NCBI RefSeq assembly: GCF_007655255.1
Contig: NZ_VMYE01000002.1
Coordinates: 1-64,000 of the forward strand
Direction of reading: 5' to 3'
Source: Extensimonas perlucida
GTDB lineage: Bacteria > Pseudomonadota > Gammaproteobacteria > Burkholderiales > Burkholderiaceae_C
Length of the DNA stretch: 64,000 nucleotides
Both the position numbers and the translations under genes were made by a program. Below are positions 27,896 through 37,141 of the stretch, piece by piece. The notes under the pieces were generated by a model that made no database searches, was not told the DNA's origin, and saw only the letters and a list, made by a program, of their open reading frames with translations. Within the stretch, counting starts at the first letter, position 1. Every line of letters starts with the position of its first letter.

Positions 27896-28148
27896 GATCT
27901 ATCCCCAAACTGCAAGGGCTGCCGGGCCCATACGCTGGCGCCGAGCCAGCGCTGCCAAGGCAGCCGCCCCAAGCGCGCAGACCAAGACTGCGCAAGCAAA
28001 ACACTGCGGAACCCTTGGGCCGCGCGGCATGCAGGCCCAAAGACTCCCCCGGAAAAGGGCAGGCGGTGCGGCACTAAAATCCGGCGCCACCCCCCAAAGT
28101 GGGCCGAAGTATAGCGACGCCCGTTGCGCCGGCATCCCTGAAAACCCT

Positions 28149-29381
28149 ATGAATCCTTCCGCCGTTACAAAATACCCCGTGACCGATGCCGTGCGGCACG
28201 CGCTCGAAGTCACCTTGCGCGGTGTCGAAGAGCTGCTGCCACAGGACGCCTGGGTGCAAAAGCTCGCGCGCGCCGAGGCCACGGGCCAACCGCTGCGCAT
28301 CAAGCTGGGGCTGGACCCGACCGCGCCCGACATCCACATCGGCCATACCGTGGTGCTCAACAAGATGCGCCAATTGCAGGATTTGGGTCACCAGGTGATC
28401 TTCCTGATCGGCGACTTCACGAGCCTGATCGGCGACCCATCGGGGCGCAACACCACGCGCCCACCGCTCACGCCCGAGCAGATCAAGGCCAACGCCGAAA
28501 CCTACTACCGCCAGGCCAGCCTGGTGCTGGACCCCGCGCGCACCGAGATCCGCTACAACAGCGAGTGGAGCGAGCCGCTGGGCGCGCGCGGCATGATCGA
28601 GCTCGCGGCCAAATACACGGTGGCGCGCATGATGGAGCGCGACGACTTCCACAAGCGCTTCAGCACCGGCCAGCCCATCAGCGTGCACGAGTTCCTCTAC
28701 CCGCTGATGCAGGGCTACGACTCGGTCGCGCTCAGGAGCGACCTCGAGCTCGGCGGCACCGACCAGAAGTTCAACCTGCTCATGGGCCGGCACCTGCAGC
28801 AGGAATACGGCCAGGAGCCGCAGTGCATCCTCACCATGCCGTTGCTCGAGGGGCTCGATGGCGTCGAGAAGATGTCCAAGAGCAAGAACAATTACATCGG
28901 CATCACCGAAGACGCCAACACCATGTTCGCCAAGGTGATGAGCATCTCGGACACGCTGATGTGGCGCTGGTTCACACTGCTGTCGTTCCGCTCGCTCGCC
29001 GAGATCGAGCGGCTCCAGCAGGAGGTCGCCGCCGGGCGCAACCCGCGCGACGTCAAGGTGCTGCTGGCCAAGGAAATCACCGCGCGCTTTCATTCGCCAC
29101 AGGCGGCCGATGCGGCCGAGCAGGACTTCGTGCTGCGCAGCAAGGGCGGCGTGCCCGAGCAGATTCCCGAAGTGCGGCTCACGGGCGCGCCGCTGGGCAT
29201 AGGTGCGCTGCTCAAGCAGGCGCAGCTCGCGCCCTCGACGAGCGAGGCGAACCGCCTTATCGACGGTGGCGGCGTGCGCGTCGATGGCGGCGTGGTCAGC
29301 GACAAGGGCCTCAAGCTGCCCGCGGGCAGCTACGTGGTGCAGGTGGGCAAGCGCAAGTTTGCGCGCGTGACCTTGGCTTGA
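28149..29381 (+). CDS. tyrS: Tyrosyl-tRNA synthetase
   Basis: A 410-aa class I synthetase charging tRNA-Tyr. It has [11 protein letters not shown] (HIGH motif), [27 protein letters not shown] and [11 protein letters not shown] (KMSKS motif), then a C-terminal S4-like RNA-binding domain (about 340-410). The KMSKS form and the length fit the TyrRZ-like branch common in beta-proteobacteria. ATG at 28149 is chosen; the frame is open upstream through the 253-bp divergent region, which has no coding support. Confidence 0.95.
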   Translation: MNPSAVTKYPVTDAVRHALEVTLRGVEELLPQDAWVQKLARAEATGQPLRIKLGLDPTAPDIHIGHTVVLNKMRQLQDLGHQVIFLIGDFTSLIGDPSGRNTTRPPLTPEQIKANAETYYRQASLVLDPARTEIRYNSEWSEPLGARGMIELAAKYTVARMMERDDFHKRFSTGQPISVHEFLYPLMQGYDSVALRSDLELGGTDQKFNLLMGRHLQQEYGQEPQCILTMPLLEGLDGVEKMSKSKNNYIGITEDANTMFAKVMSISDTLMWRWFTLLSFRSLAEIERLQQEVAAGRNPRDVKVLLAKEITARFHSPQAADAAEQDFVLRSKGGVPEQIPEVRLTGAPLGIGALLKQAQLAPSTSEANRLIDGGGVRVDGGVVSDKGLKLPAGSYVVQVGKRKFARVTLA

Positions 29382-29405
29382 GCTTTGCCGCTGGAAGGAA
29401 AAGTG

Positions 29406-30848
29406 ATGACAGCACTCGACATCGTCGTCATGGCGGCCGGCAAGGGCACGCGCATGAAAAGCCGCATTCCCAAGGTCTTGCAGCGCCTCGCGGGGCGGGC
29501 GCTGCTGCTGCACGTGCTGGGCCAGGCGGCGCGGCTCGCGCCGCGGCGCGTGGTCGTGGTGACGGGGCACGGCGCTCCTGAAGTAGAAGCTGCTTGCGCC
29601 CGTTCCATGGGCGTTGAGGGCTATTTTGACCATCAATTCGAGCTGCAGTGCGTGCGCCAGGAACCGCAGCTCGGCACCGGGCACGCGGTGCAGCAGGCGG
29701 CGCCGCTGCTCGCGGACGACGGCCTCGTGCTCGTGCTCTCGGGGGACGTGCCGCTCACGCAGGCCGACACGCTGCGCGCGCTCGTCGCCGCGGCGCAGGG
29801 CGAGCGGCTCGCGCTGCTCACCGTGACGCTGCCCGACCCTACGGGCTACGGCCGCATCGTGCGCGCCGCGGACGGCAGCGTGCAGCGCATCGTCGAGCAC
29901 AAGGACGCGAGCGCCGCCGAGCGCGCGCTCGATGAGATTTACAGCGGCATCATGGCCGTGCCCGCGCGTCTGCTCAAGGGCTGGCTCGCGCGCCTCAGCA
30001 ACGACAACGCGCAGCGCGAGTATTACCTCACCGACGTGGTCGCCATGGCCGTGCAGGACGGTGTGCCCGTGGTCGCGCACTGCATCAGCGACGCGCTGCA
30101 GGTCGCGGGCGTGAACAGCCCCGCGCAGCTCGCGGCGCTCGAGCGCGCGCACCAGGCGCGCCAGGCGCAAGCGCTGATGGAGCAAGGCGTGCGCCTGGCC
30201 GATCCGGCGCGCTTCGACCTGCGCGACGACGCCTACAGCGGCACACCTGCCGAGCTGCGCTGCGCGCAGGACGTGGAGATCGACGTGGGCTGCATCTTCA
30301 CGGGTCGCGTGGAGCTCGGCGAGGGCGTGCAGATCGGCGCGCACTGCCACATCAGCAACGCGCGCATCGCCGCGGGCGCGGTGATCCACCCCTACACGCA
30401 CATCGCCGGCGAGCAAGCCGGTGTGGACGTCGGCCCGGGTGCTTTGGTCGGCCCGTTCGCGCGCCTGCGCCCCGGCGCGCAGCTCGGGCCGCAGGTGCAC
30501 ATCGGCAACTTCGTCGAAGTCAAAAACAGCACGCTGGCCGAAGGCGCCAAGGCCAACCACCTCGCCTACCTCGGCGACGCCAGCGTGGGCGCGCGCGTGA
30601 ACTACGGCGCCGGCAGCATCACCGCGAACTACGACGGCGCGAACAAGCACCGCACCGTGCTCGAAGCCGACGTGCACGTGGGCAGCAACTGCGTGCTCGT
30701 CGCGCCCGTGACGGTGGGCGCGGGCGCCACCGTGGGCGGCGGCTCGACCATTGCCAAAGACGTGCCCGCGGGAGCGCTCAGCGTGGCGCGCGGCAGGCAG
30801 GTCAACATCCCCGGCTGGCAGCGGCCGGTCAAGCAAGCCAAGGCTTGA
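29406..30848 (+). CDS. glmU: Bifunctional GlmU: glucosamine-1-P acetyltransferase / UDP-GlcNAc pyrophosphorylase
   Basis: A 480-aa enzyme making UDP-GlcNAc for peptidoglycan and LPS. The N-terminal nucleotidyltransferase has MAAGKGTRMKS and QLGTGHAVQQA; the C-terminal left-handed beta helix (about 265-470) has the hexapeptide rhythm, with NFVEVKNSTLAEGAKANHL and NYGAGSITANYDG. AAGGAAAAG precedes the start; GTG at 29403 is possible. Residues about 62-78 come from a small interspersed repeat and have no counterpart in E. coli GlmU, where this loop before QLGTGH is short. The histidine kinase gene starts 2 bp after its stop. Confidence 0.95.
   Translation: MTALDIVVMAAGKGTRMKSRIPKVLQRLAGRALLLHVLGQAARLAPRRVVVVTGHGAPEVEAACARSMGVEGYFDHQFELQCVRQEPQLGTGHAVQQAAPLLADDGLVLVLSGDVPLTQADTLRALVAAAQGERLALLTVTLPDPTGYGRIVRAADGSVQRIVEHKDASAAERALDEIYSGIMAVPARLLKGWLARLSNDNAQREYYLTDVVAMAVQDGVPVVAHCISDALQVAGVNSPAQLAALERAHQARQAQALMEQGVRLADPARFDLRDDAYSGTPAELRCAQDVEIDVGCIFTGRVELGEGVQIGAHCHISNARIAAGAVIHPYTHIAGEQAGVDVGPGALVGPFARLRPGAQLGPQVHIGNFVEVKNSTLAEGAKANHLAYLGDASVGARVNYGAGSITANYDGANKHRTVLEADVHVGSNCVLVAPVTVGAGATVGGGSTIAKDVPAGALSVARGRQVNIPGWQRPVKQAKA
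29577..29637 (+). repeat. Small interspersed repeat inside glmU
   Basis: Reads GAAGCTGCTTGCGCCCGTTC, GGGCGTTGAGG and CTATTTTGACC, the family's AGCTGCTTGCG half followed by its CTATTTTGAC half. It encodes the variable loop ahead of the QLGTGH motif. Confidence 0.6.
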
Positions 30849-30850
30849 CC

Positions 30851-31738
30851 ATGCCGGTCCTGCCCTCCGGCGCCAGCGCACCAGACGAGCCGCAGACCGT
30901 GGCCGACGGCCTGGGCGCCTTGTCCGACAGCACTGACGTGGCCCAGCTGCGCGCCGCGCTCGCGCAATGCCGGCAGCACAACGCCGCGCTCGCAGCCGCG
31001 CAGGAGGAATTCTTGCGCGCCGTCTCGCACGACCTGCGCGCGCCGCTGCGCCACGTCACGGCCTATGGCGAGCTCGTGCGTGAATTGCTCACCGAATTGC
31101 GCGGTGACTCCGCAATCCAGCCCGCTATGGTCGAAGGACAAAAGCAGACCGTGCAAGAGGCGCTCGACTTCCTCGCGACCATGGTGCAGTCGGCGCAGCG
31201 CATGGGGCGCATGCTCGACGGGCTGCTTGCGCTCTCGCGCGCACAGCGGGCGCCGCTCGCGTGCGCGCCGGTCGCACTGGCGCCGCTGCTCGCCGAGCTG
31301 CGTGCTCAGCTTGCGCCCGAAGCCGCCGGGCGCACCGTCGAGTGGCAGATAGCCCCCGACCTGCCCGCGCTGTGGGCCGACGCAGCGCTGCTGCGCGAGG
31401 TGCTGCACGAGCTGCTGGGCAATGCGCTCAAGTTCACGCGCGGGCGTGCCGTGGCGCGCATCGCGGTGCGCAGCGCGGGTGCAGACGGCGACTGCTGTGT
31501 GCTGCTCGTCGAAGACAACGGCGTGGGCTTCGAGACGGCGCGTGCGGGCGCCTTGTTCGGCGTGTTCCAGCGCCTGCACCGCGAAGAGGACTTCGCTGGT
31601 GTGGGCGCGGGCCTCGCGCTGTGCCGCGCCATCGCCGAGCGCCACGGCGCGCGCATCGCCATCACCGCCGTGCCCGACGCGGGCTGCACCGTGCGCCTGA
31701 GTTGGCCGCGCGCCAGCACCGGTGCCTCACCAGGCTGA
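30851..31738 (+). CDS. Soluble sensor histidine kinase coupled to glmU
   Basis: A 295-aa kinase without membrane segments. A short helical N-terminus (about 25-55) leads into the H-box (RAVSHDLRAPLRHV), then N-box (ELLGNALKF), G1 (EDNGVGF), F-box (FGVFQRLHR) and G2 (GVGAGLALCRAI). This is the bacteriophytochrome-like HisKA/HATPase type. There is no recognisable sensor domain and no response regulator beside it. ATG at 30851 follows the glmU stop by two bases, so expression is probably linked to glmU. Signal and partner unknown. Confidence 0.88.
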   Translation: MPVLPSGASAPDEPQTVADGLGALSDSTDVAQLRAALAQCRQHNAALAAAQEEFLRAVSHDLRAPLRHVTAYGELVRELLTELRGDSAIQPAMVEGQKQTVQEALDFLATMVQSAQRMGRMLDGLLALSRAQRAPLACAPVALAPLLAELRAQLAPEAAGRTVEWQIAPDLPALWADAALLREVLHELLGNALKFTRGRAVARIAVRSAGADGDCCVLLVEDNGVGFETARAGALFGVFQRLHREEDFAGVGAGLALCRAIAERHGARIAITAVPDAGCTVRLSWPRASTGASPG

Positions 31739-31761
31739 CGCTGGCTGCAGGTCCATCGTGC

Positions 31762-32907
31762 TCACACGGCAGGTGCGAATGCGGTCACGGGCGCGCTCGC
31801 CACGCTATTGCGCCCGGTTTTTTTGACTTCGTACAGCGCGGCCTCGGCGGCAGACATCCAGGCGCGCAGGTCGCTGTGGCCATGCTCGGCGCAGGCCACG
31901 CCCACACTGCAGGTGAAGTGCACTTCGGGCATGTCGCGCAGTTGCAGTCCTTCCACCTGCGCGCGAATGCGCTGCGCAATCTGCAAGGCATCCGCGAGTT
32001 GCATGCCCGGCAGCAGCACGGTGAATTCGTCGCCGCCGTAGCGGCCCGCGCAGTCGGTGGCGCGCACATTTCGTCGCACCACCTGGGCCAGCGCGCGTAT
32101 GACTTCGTCGCCCACGCTGTGGCCGTGGGTGTCGTTGATGTGCTTGAAGTGGTCTATGTCAAGCATCAGCATGCAGGCCGGTGCGCCATGCGTATGGCAG
32201 GCGCGCAGCGCTGCTGTGGCTTGCTCTTCCCAGTGGCCGCGGCCATAAAGACCCGTGAGCGCGTCGATGCGGCGCAGCGCGTCGAGCTCCTGGTTCTGCC
32301 GCGTCACCTTGCGGATCAGGCGGTGGCTGCTCATGCTCGACGAGAGCGTGTGCACGATGAGCATGGGCAGGCACGCGAGCATCACGCGCATGGAGCTTTC
32401 GGGCGCCCAGTGAAAGCCTGCGAGCAGACCACCCAGGAGCGTTCCGGCGAGCAGCCCCAGCAAAGACATGATCCACAGCCCGCGTATGCCTGAGGCGATG
32501 CGGTCCATCATGGCCAGCGTGACCACGAGCACGCTGGGCAGCAGGTTGAAGTGCATCAAAGGCAGCAGCACACCGAAGAAAAAGGTGTCGAGCACCAAAT
32601 TGAAGATTTCGGTGCGGTAGCGGTTGCTGCTGTATTTGGAGATCAGGTAGGCCAGATGGGGCCACAGATAGCACCCGAACAGGAAAAACCCCCAGGCGGG
32701 CCAACTCGCATGGCGCTCCCAGAACACCGTGCCCACCGCGAGACCGCCCAAGCCCAGGCCCAACACGCGCAAGGGATAGACGATGCGAAAAAAATGCTGC
32801 TGTGAAGGATGCACGGCGCGACCAGGTGATGGCAGGGAGGGCTGCGGAGCGTGTGACCAGAACCGCTGAAGCGGCAAAGTGTAAGTTTCAGCCAGCGTCA
32901 AGCGCAA
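31762..32907 (-). CDS. Membrane diguanylate cyclase (MASE2-like, GGDEF)
   Basis: A 381-aa protein making cyclic di-GMP. The N-terminal 190 residues hold about five hydrophobic segments with a layout like the MASE2 domain of AdrA/DgcC. The catalytic domain has ALTGLYGRGHWEE, MLDIDHFKHINDTHGH and the active-site YGGDEFTVLLPG. RATD five residues before GGDEF is an intact I-site, so product inhibition is expected. It is divergent from the BMP-family gene and convergent with the glmU/kinase pair. c-di-GMP may influence the flagella encoded nearby; that link is inference. Confidence 0.92.
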   Translation of the reverse strand: MRLTLAETYTLPLQRFWSHAPQPSLPSPGRAVHPSQQHFFRIVYPLRVLGLGLGGLAVGTVFWERHASWPAWGFFLFGCYLWPHLAYLISKYSSNRYRTEIFNLVLDTFFFGVLLPLMHFNLLPSVLVVTLAMMDRIASGIRGLWIMSLLGLLAGTLLGGLLAGFHWAPESSMRVMLACLPMLIVHTLSSSMSSHRLIRKVTRQNQELDALRRIDALTGLYGRGHWEEQATAALRACHTHGAPACMLMLDIDHFKHINDTHGHSVGDEVIRALAQVVRRNVRATDCAGRYGGDEFTVLLPGMQLADALQIAQRIRAQVEGLQLRDMPEVHFTCSVGVACAEHGHSDLRAWMSAAEAALYEVKKTGRNSVASAPVTAFAPAV

Positions 32908-33017
32908 GATAAATTTGGTTCCGCGCCGCCCTCAATGTGTGACTTGTAAAGAGACGCCGGGCGCAGCCAGGCTGCAGCAGGGCTGCGGACCTTGCCCCTA
33001 AAATGCCGCGCGTCAAT

Positions 33018-33044
33018 GGCTGCCGCCCCGGCGGCCTTTGTTTT
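33018..33044 (+). terminator. Terminator-like hairpin in the leader of the BMP-family gene
   Basis: GGCTGCCG (33018-33025) pairs with CGGCGGCC (33029-33036) around a CCC loop and is followed by TTTGTTTT. This is a good intrinsic terminator shape, but it lies only about 35 nt ahead of the gene it would silence, so it could be a transcription attenuator or the output of an unrecognised riboswitch. No known purine aptamer was recognised in 32908-33017. Confidence 0.5.
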
Positions 33045-33077
33045 CCCTTCATCACCGGGGCCATGTCGAGGAAAACC

Positions 33078-34226
33078 ATGTGCAAAAACCTCATGCGCCG
33101 GCGCGCGTTCGGCCTGGGCCTGGGCGCATTCGCGGGCGCCACCTTGCTTCCCGCCGCTTTCTCCCAGACCCGCACCACGGCAGCGTCCGCGGCCGTGCCC
33201 ATGCCCGTCGCTGCCGCACCGCTCAAGGTCGGTTTCGTCTATGTCTCTCCGGTCACGGACGCGGGCTGGACGCACCAGCACGACCTGGGCCGCAAGGCCG
33301 TGGAGGCGGCGCTGGGCGCGCGCGTGCAGACCCGTTACGTCGAAAACGTGCCCGAGGGCGCGGACGCCGAGCGCGTGCTGCGCGAGCTCGCCGCGTCGGG
33401 CCATCAGCTCATCTTCACGACCAGCTTCGGCTACATGGAGCCCGTGCTGCGTGTGGCGCGCGACTTCCCGCAGGTCAAGTTCGAGGCCATCACCGGCTAC
33501 AAGACCGCGCCCAACGTGGCCACGGCGAACGCGCGCTACTACGAGGGGCGCTACCTCGCGGGCATCGCCGCGGCGCGGCTTGCCGCGGGCGGTGTGGCCG
33601 GCTACGTGGCGGGCTTTCCCATCCCCGAAGTGCTGCAGGGGTTGAACGCCTTCACGCTGGGCATGCGTTCGGTCAACCCAGCGGCGCGCATCAAGCTCTT
33701 GTGGCTGGACGCCTGGTTCGATCCGCCGCGCGAGCGCGACGCCGCGATGACGCTGATGAACCAGGGTGCCGAAGTGCTCGCGTTCCACACGGGCTCGAGC
33801 GCGGTGATGGCCGCGGCGCAGGAGCGCGGCAGGCTCGCGATCGCCTACCACAGCGACATGCGCAGCGTGGCGCCCGACGCGCAGCTGCTGGCCGTGGTGC
33901 ACGAATGGGGCGGCTACTACACCGAGCGCGTGCGCGCCGTGCTCGAAGGGCGCTGGCAAAGCGGCAATTTCTGGGGCGGCGTGCGCGCGGGCATGGTGCG
34001 CGTGGGCGCCTTCGGGCCCAAAATGCCGCGCGCCGTGCAGGCCGAGCTGCTGGCGGCGCAGCAGGCCATCGCCGACGGGCGCCTGCGGCCTTTCGCTGCG
34101 GGCCGCCAAGCGGTGCGCGACAACCAGGGCCGGGTGGTGATCCGCGCGGGCCAGGCGCTCGGTGACGCGCAGATTTTGCAGATGAACTGGCTCGTCGAAG
34201 GCGTGCAGGGAACCTTGCAGCGCTAA
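33078..34226 (+). CDS. BMP-family ABC transporter substrate-binding protein
   Basis: A 382-aa periplasmic protein of the basic membrane protein (PnrA/Med-like) family, whose members bind purine nucleosides or related compounds. A twin-Arg-containing signal (MRRRAFGLGLGAFAGATLL) leads to a mature part starting LKVGFVYVSPVTDAGWTHQH, a strong family fingerprint, with TTSFGYMEP and HTGSSAV later. ATG at 33078 is preferred (GAGGAAAACC just before); 33063 is an alternative. Guanine deaminase lies downstream, supporting a purine substrate. No permease or ATPase gene is adjacent. Confidence 0.85.
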   Translation: MCKNLMRRRAFGLGLGAFAGATLLPAAFSQTRTTAASAAVPMPVAAAPLKVGFVYVSPVTDAGWTHQHDLGRKAVEAALGARVQTRYVENVPEGADAERVLRELAASGHQLIFTTSFGYMEPVLRVARDFPQVKFEAITGYKTAPNVATANARYYEGRYLAGIAAARLAAGGVAGYVAGFPIPEVLQGLNAFTLGMRSVNPAARIKLLWLDAWFDPPRERDAAMTLMNQGAEVLAFHTGSSAVMAAAQERGRLAIAYHSDMRSVAPDAQLLAVVHEWGGYYTERVRAVLEGRWQSGNFWGGVRAGMVRVGAFGPKMPRAVQAELLAAQQAIADGRLRPFAAGRQAVRDNQGRVVIRAGQALGDAQILQMNWLVEGVQGTLQR

Positions 34227-34230
34227 GTAT

Positions 34231-34300
34231 TGGTAGTGAAAATGCCTTTTACGCTGATGTAGAAACCACTTGCAGCTATCTAATAAGTAGTATCTTGCCG
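34231..34300. repeat. Small interspersed repeat between the BMP-family gene and guaD
   Basis: Degenerate member of the family: ATGCCTTTTACGCTG, CACTTGCAGCTATC and TAATAAGTAGTA. It fills much of the gap before the palindromic element. Not coding. Confidence 0.45.
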
Positions 34301-34323
34301 TCGGCGTAGCGCCGCGTACAAGC

Positions 34324-34492
34324 CTAGGAGCCTGTCGGACTTTGGGCGTCGAAAGCGAGAATGCGCCCCAGCGAGGCCAGTTTTTGCCGAATTCGCCGCC
34401 CCATAGCGGGACTATGGGGCAAGAAGACGGTAAAAAATGGGCCGCTGCGGCGCATTCGCAGCCGACGATTCCAAAGTCCGACAGGCTCCTAG
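34324..34492. mobile_element. Palindromic MITE-like element, copy 2, upstream of guaD
   Basis: Same 169-bp CTAG-to-CTAG unit as the copy in fliK, ending 29 bp before the guaD start, so it forms most of the likely guaD leader. The arms can pair almost completely and meet at CCCCATAG/CTATGGGG. One frame stays open through it into guaD, which is why a longer reading frame exists there; that extension is not considered real. Confidence 0.88.
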
Positions 34493-34521
34493 CTGGCAAA
34501 CAAGTTGCTACGCTTGCGGGC

Positions 34522-35847
34522 ATGACGATGAAAGCCTACCGCGGTGCCTTGCTGTATTTCACCGGGCCTGGGCAAGCCCATTACGAATCCGACGGGCTGC
34601 TCGTCGTCGGCCCCGGCAAGCCCGATGCTGCCGATACCGCTGGCGCCACCGCGGCCTTGAATTGCCCGCGCGTGCTCGCCGTGGGCAGCTACGGCGCGCT
34701 TGCGCCGCGCTTCGCGCAACTGCCGAGCACGCACTTTGCAGGCCGCATCCTCGCGCCTGGCTTCGTGGACATGCACATCCACTACCCGCAGACCGACGTG
34801 ATCGGAGCGCCTGCCGAAGACCTGCTCGACTGGCTCGAGCGCTACACCTTCCCGCACGAGGCGCGCTTTGCCGATCCTGCGCACTGCGCTGCGGTGGCCG
34901 AATTCTTCCTCGACGAACTGCTGCGCCACGGCGTGACCACGGCGCTCACCTTTGCCACTTCGCACCCGGCCTCGGTCGATGCGTTGTTCGCCGCGGCGCA
35001 GCGGCGGCGCATGCGCCTCATCACCGGCAAGGTGCTGCAAGACAGGCATTCGCCCGAAGGCGTGCGCGACGACACCGTGCAAAGCCTGCGCGACACCGAG
35101 GCGCTGATCGGGCGCTGGCACGGCGTCGATCGGCTCGGCTACGCGATCACGCCGCGCTTTGCCCCCACGAGCACGCCCGCGCAACTGCGCGGCGCGGGCG
35201 AACTAGCGGCGCGCTACCCGAGCACCTGGATCCAGTCGCACGTGGCGGAAAACGCGAACGAAGTGCGCTGGGCGCGCGAGCTGTTCCCCGCCGCGCGCAG
35301 CTACCTCGCGGTCTATGACGACTTCGGCCTGATGCGCGAGCGCGCCGTGTATGCGCACTGCATCCACCTCGATGCCGCCGACCGCGCGCTGCTGCGCCAG
35401 CGCCACACGGCCGCCGCCGTGTGCCCGAGCAGCAACCTGTTTCTCGGCAGCGGCTTTTTCGACTACGCCGCCGCCGCGCGCGCGGGTTTTAGCTATGGTT
35501 TGGCGAGCGACGTGGGCGGCGGCACAGGCTTCAGCCCTTTTCACACCATGCTCGCGGCCTACTACGTGGCGCGCGAGGGCCAGACCAAGCAGGGCCTGGG
35601 CCTCACGCCGCAGCAGCTGTGGTGGCAACACACGGCAGGCGCTGCGCAGGCATTGGGATTGGCGGGCGTGGTCGGCAACCTGCAGCCGGGCTGCGAGGCC
35701 GACTTCCTCGTCCTCAACCCCGCCGCCACCCCGCTGCTCGCACGCAAGACGGCGCAGGCCGGCAGTCTGGACGAATTGCTGTTCGCGCTGATCGTGCTGG
35801 GGGATGACCGTGTCGTGGAGCGCTGTTTGGTGGCAGGGCAGGGGTGA
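34522..35847 (+). CDS. guaD: Guanine deaminase
   Basis: A 441-aa amidohydrolase converting guanine to xanthine and ammonia. Metal and substrate motifs: DMHIHYPQTD (HxH), VTTALTFATSHP, QSHVAEN, YAHCIHLDAADRAL and SDVGGGTGFSP, the last typical of guanine deaminases. ATG at 34522 is chosen (34528 is possible). It follows the BMP-family binding protein, and together they suggest uptake and breakdown of purines. A palindromic element sits directly upstream. Confidence 0.93.
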   Translation: MTMKAYRGALLYFTGPGQAHYESDGLLVVGPGKPDAADTAGATAALNCPRVLAVGSYGALAPRFAQLPSTHFAGRILAPGFVDMHIHYPQTDVIGAPAEDLLDWLERYTFPHEARFADPAHCAAVAEFFLDELLRHGVTTALTFATSHPASVDALFAAAQRRRMRLITGKVLQDRHSPEGVRDDTVQSLRDTEALIGRWHGVDRLGYAITPRFAPTSTPAQLRGAGELAARYPSTWIQSHVAENANEVRWARELFPAARSYLAVYDDFGLMRERAVYAHCIHLDAADRALLRQRHTAAAVCPSSNLFLGSGFFDYAAAARAGFSYGLASDVGGGTGFSPFHTMLAAYYVAREGQTKQGLGLTPQQLWWQHTAGAAQALGLAGVVGNLQPGCEADFLVLNPAATPLLARKTAQAGSLDELLFALIVLGDDRVVERCLVAGQG

Positions 35848-35884
35848 TTCCCTCCCGGACGATCAGGCCGGCCTCAAAGCGATC

Positions 35885-35937
35885 CGCTCCGGCGCATTCA
35901 TAGATAGCCGACGACTCCAAAGTCCGACGGGCGTCTG
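35885..35937. repeat. Degenerate right-end fragment of the palindromic element
   Basis: GGCGCATTC, then AGCCGACGA and CTCCAAAGTCCGACGGGC match the right arm of the 169-bp element with a few changes; the left arm is gone. It lies between guaD and the convergent MFS gene. Confidence 0.6.
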
Positions 35938-35947
35938 AATCAGAGGC

Positions 35948-37141
35948 TCAGTGGGTGGTCGGCGCGCTGCGCCCCACGGGCTGCAGCGGCCAGGTCAGCG
36001 CGAGCCACAGCGCCGTGAGCGCGGCGGTCGCGGCGAACAGGCCCGGCGCGCCGGCCCAGCGCACCAAGGCCCCGCCCAGCGCTCCGCCGGCGAACAGGCC
36101 CAGCGACTGCAGGGTGTTGTAGCTGCCCAGCGCCGCGCCGCGCAGCTGCGGCGGCGCCATGCGCGAGACCAGGCTGGGTTGCGTGGCCTCGAGCGCGTTG
36201 AAGCCGCAAAAGAACACGAACAGCAGCGGCGCGAGCAGCCACAGCGTGGCGTGCCAGCCGCTCGCCGCGAGCAGCCCCAGCGCCACTTGCACAAGCAACA
36301 CGCAGCCAATCGCGCCGAGCAGCGCCGCGCGCAGCCGCCCGCGCCGCTCGAGCGCGAACAGCCCGCCCATCGCAAGGAAGGACAGCACCACGGCGGGCAG
36401 ATAGACCTCCCAGTGCTCGGCTTTGGGCAGGCCGGCCTGCACCAGCATCGCGGGCACGGCCATCCACATGCACAGCTGCACCGTGTGCAGCGCGAACACG
36501 CCGACATTCAGGCGCAGCAGGTCGGGGTGTGTCCAAACGTCGGCCAGGCGCCCCTGCGCTGCGGTGGCCTGCGCATGCTGCGCGGGCTCGGGTGGCACCC
36601 ACCACAGCACCACGGCCACGCCCGCGAGCGCGAGCGCGCAAGTCAGGCCGAACAGGCCCGCAAGGCCTATGCGCGCAGCCAGCGCCGGCGCCGCCACGAG
36701 CGCAATGGCAAACATCAGGCCGATGCTGCCGCCCACGAGCGCCATGGCCTTGGTGCGCACGCCGTCGCGCGTCTGGTCGGCCAGCAGCGCCGTGACGGCG
36801 GCTGACACTGCGCCCGCGCCCTGCAGCGCGCGGCCCGCGAGCACGCCCGTGAGCGTGTGCGCAAGCGCCGCGATCAAGCTGCCCGCGGCAAACACCAGCA
36901 GCCCCGCGACGATCACGCGCTTGCGCCCCCAGCGGTCCGAGGCCATGCCCAGCGGCAGCTGAAACACCGCCTGCGTGAGCCCGTACATGCCCATGGCCAG
37001 GCCCACCAGCGCGGGGTCGTCGCCGCCGGGGTACTTGCGTGCCTCGAGCGCGAATACCGGCAGCACGAGGAACAGGCCCAGCATGCGCAGCGCAAAGATC
37101 AGCGCGAGCGACACGCTCGAGCGCCGCTCGAGCGCCGTCAT
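35948..37141 (-). CDS. MFS transporter (YajR-like group)
   Basis: A 397-aa protein with twelve predicted membrane segments. It begins [20 protein letters not shown] and has the MFS motif A as [16 protein letters not shown] between segments 2 and 3. [16 protein letters not shown] in the second half is common to this group. ATG at 37141 is used because it starts just before the first segment; in-frame starts at 37228 or 37279 would add an unlikely Ser/Pro-rich tail. Substrate unknown. It diverges from uvrA. Confidence 0.85.
   Translation of the reverse strand: MTALERRSSVSLALIFALRMLGLFLVLPVFALEARKYPGGDDPALVGLAMGMYGLTQAVFQLPLGMASDRWGRKRVIVAGLLVFAAGSLIAALAHTLTGVLAGRALQGAGAVSAAVTALLADQTRDGVRTKAMALVGGSIGLMFAIALVAAPALAARIGLAGLFGLTCALALAGVAVVLWWVPPEPAQHAQATAAQGRLADVWTHPDLLRLNVGVFALHTVQLCMWMAVPAMLVQAGLPKAEHWEVYLPAVVLSFLAMGGLFALERRGRLRAALLGAIGCVLLVQVALGLLAASGWHATLWLLAPLLFVFFCGFNALEATQPSLVSRMAPPQLRGAALGSYNTLQSLGLFAGGALGGALVRWAGAPGLFAATAALTALWLALTWPLQPVGRSAPTTH

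Noticed and set aside
28074-30881. A 935-codon open frame on the minus strand opposite tyrS and glmU
   Set aside because: It is antisense to two clear enzymes, is rich in His/Arg/Ala as expected from the complement of GC-rich codons, and shows no recognisable domain.
34342-34521. Upstream extension of guaD coding for SENAPQRGQFLPNS-like peptide
   Set aside because: This is translation of the palindromic element. The same peptide appears ahead of uvrA and inside fliK, so it marks the repeat and not the enzyme.
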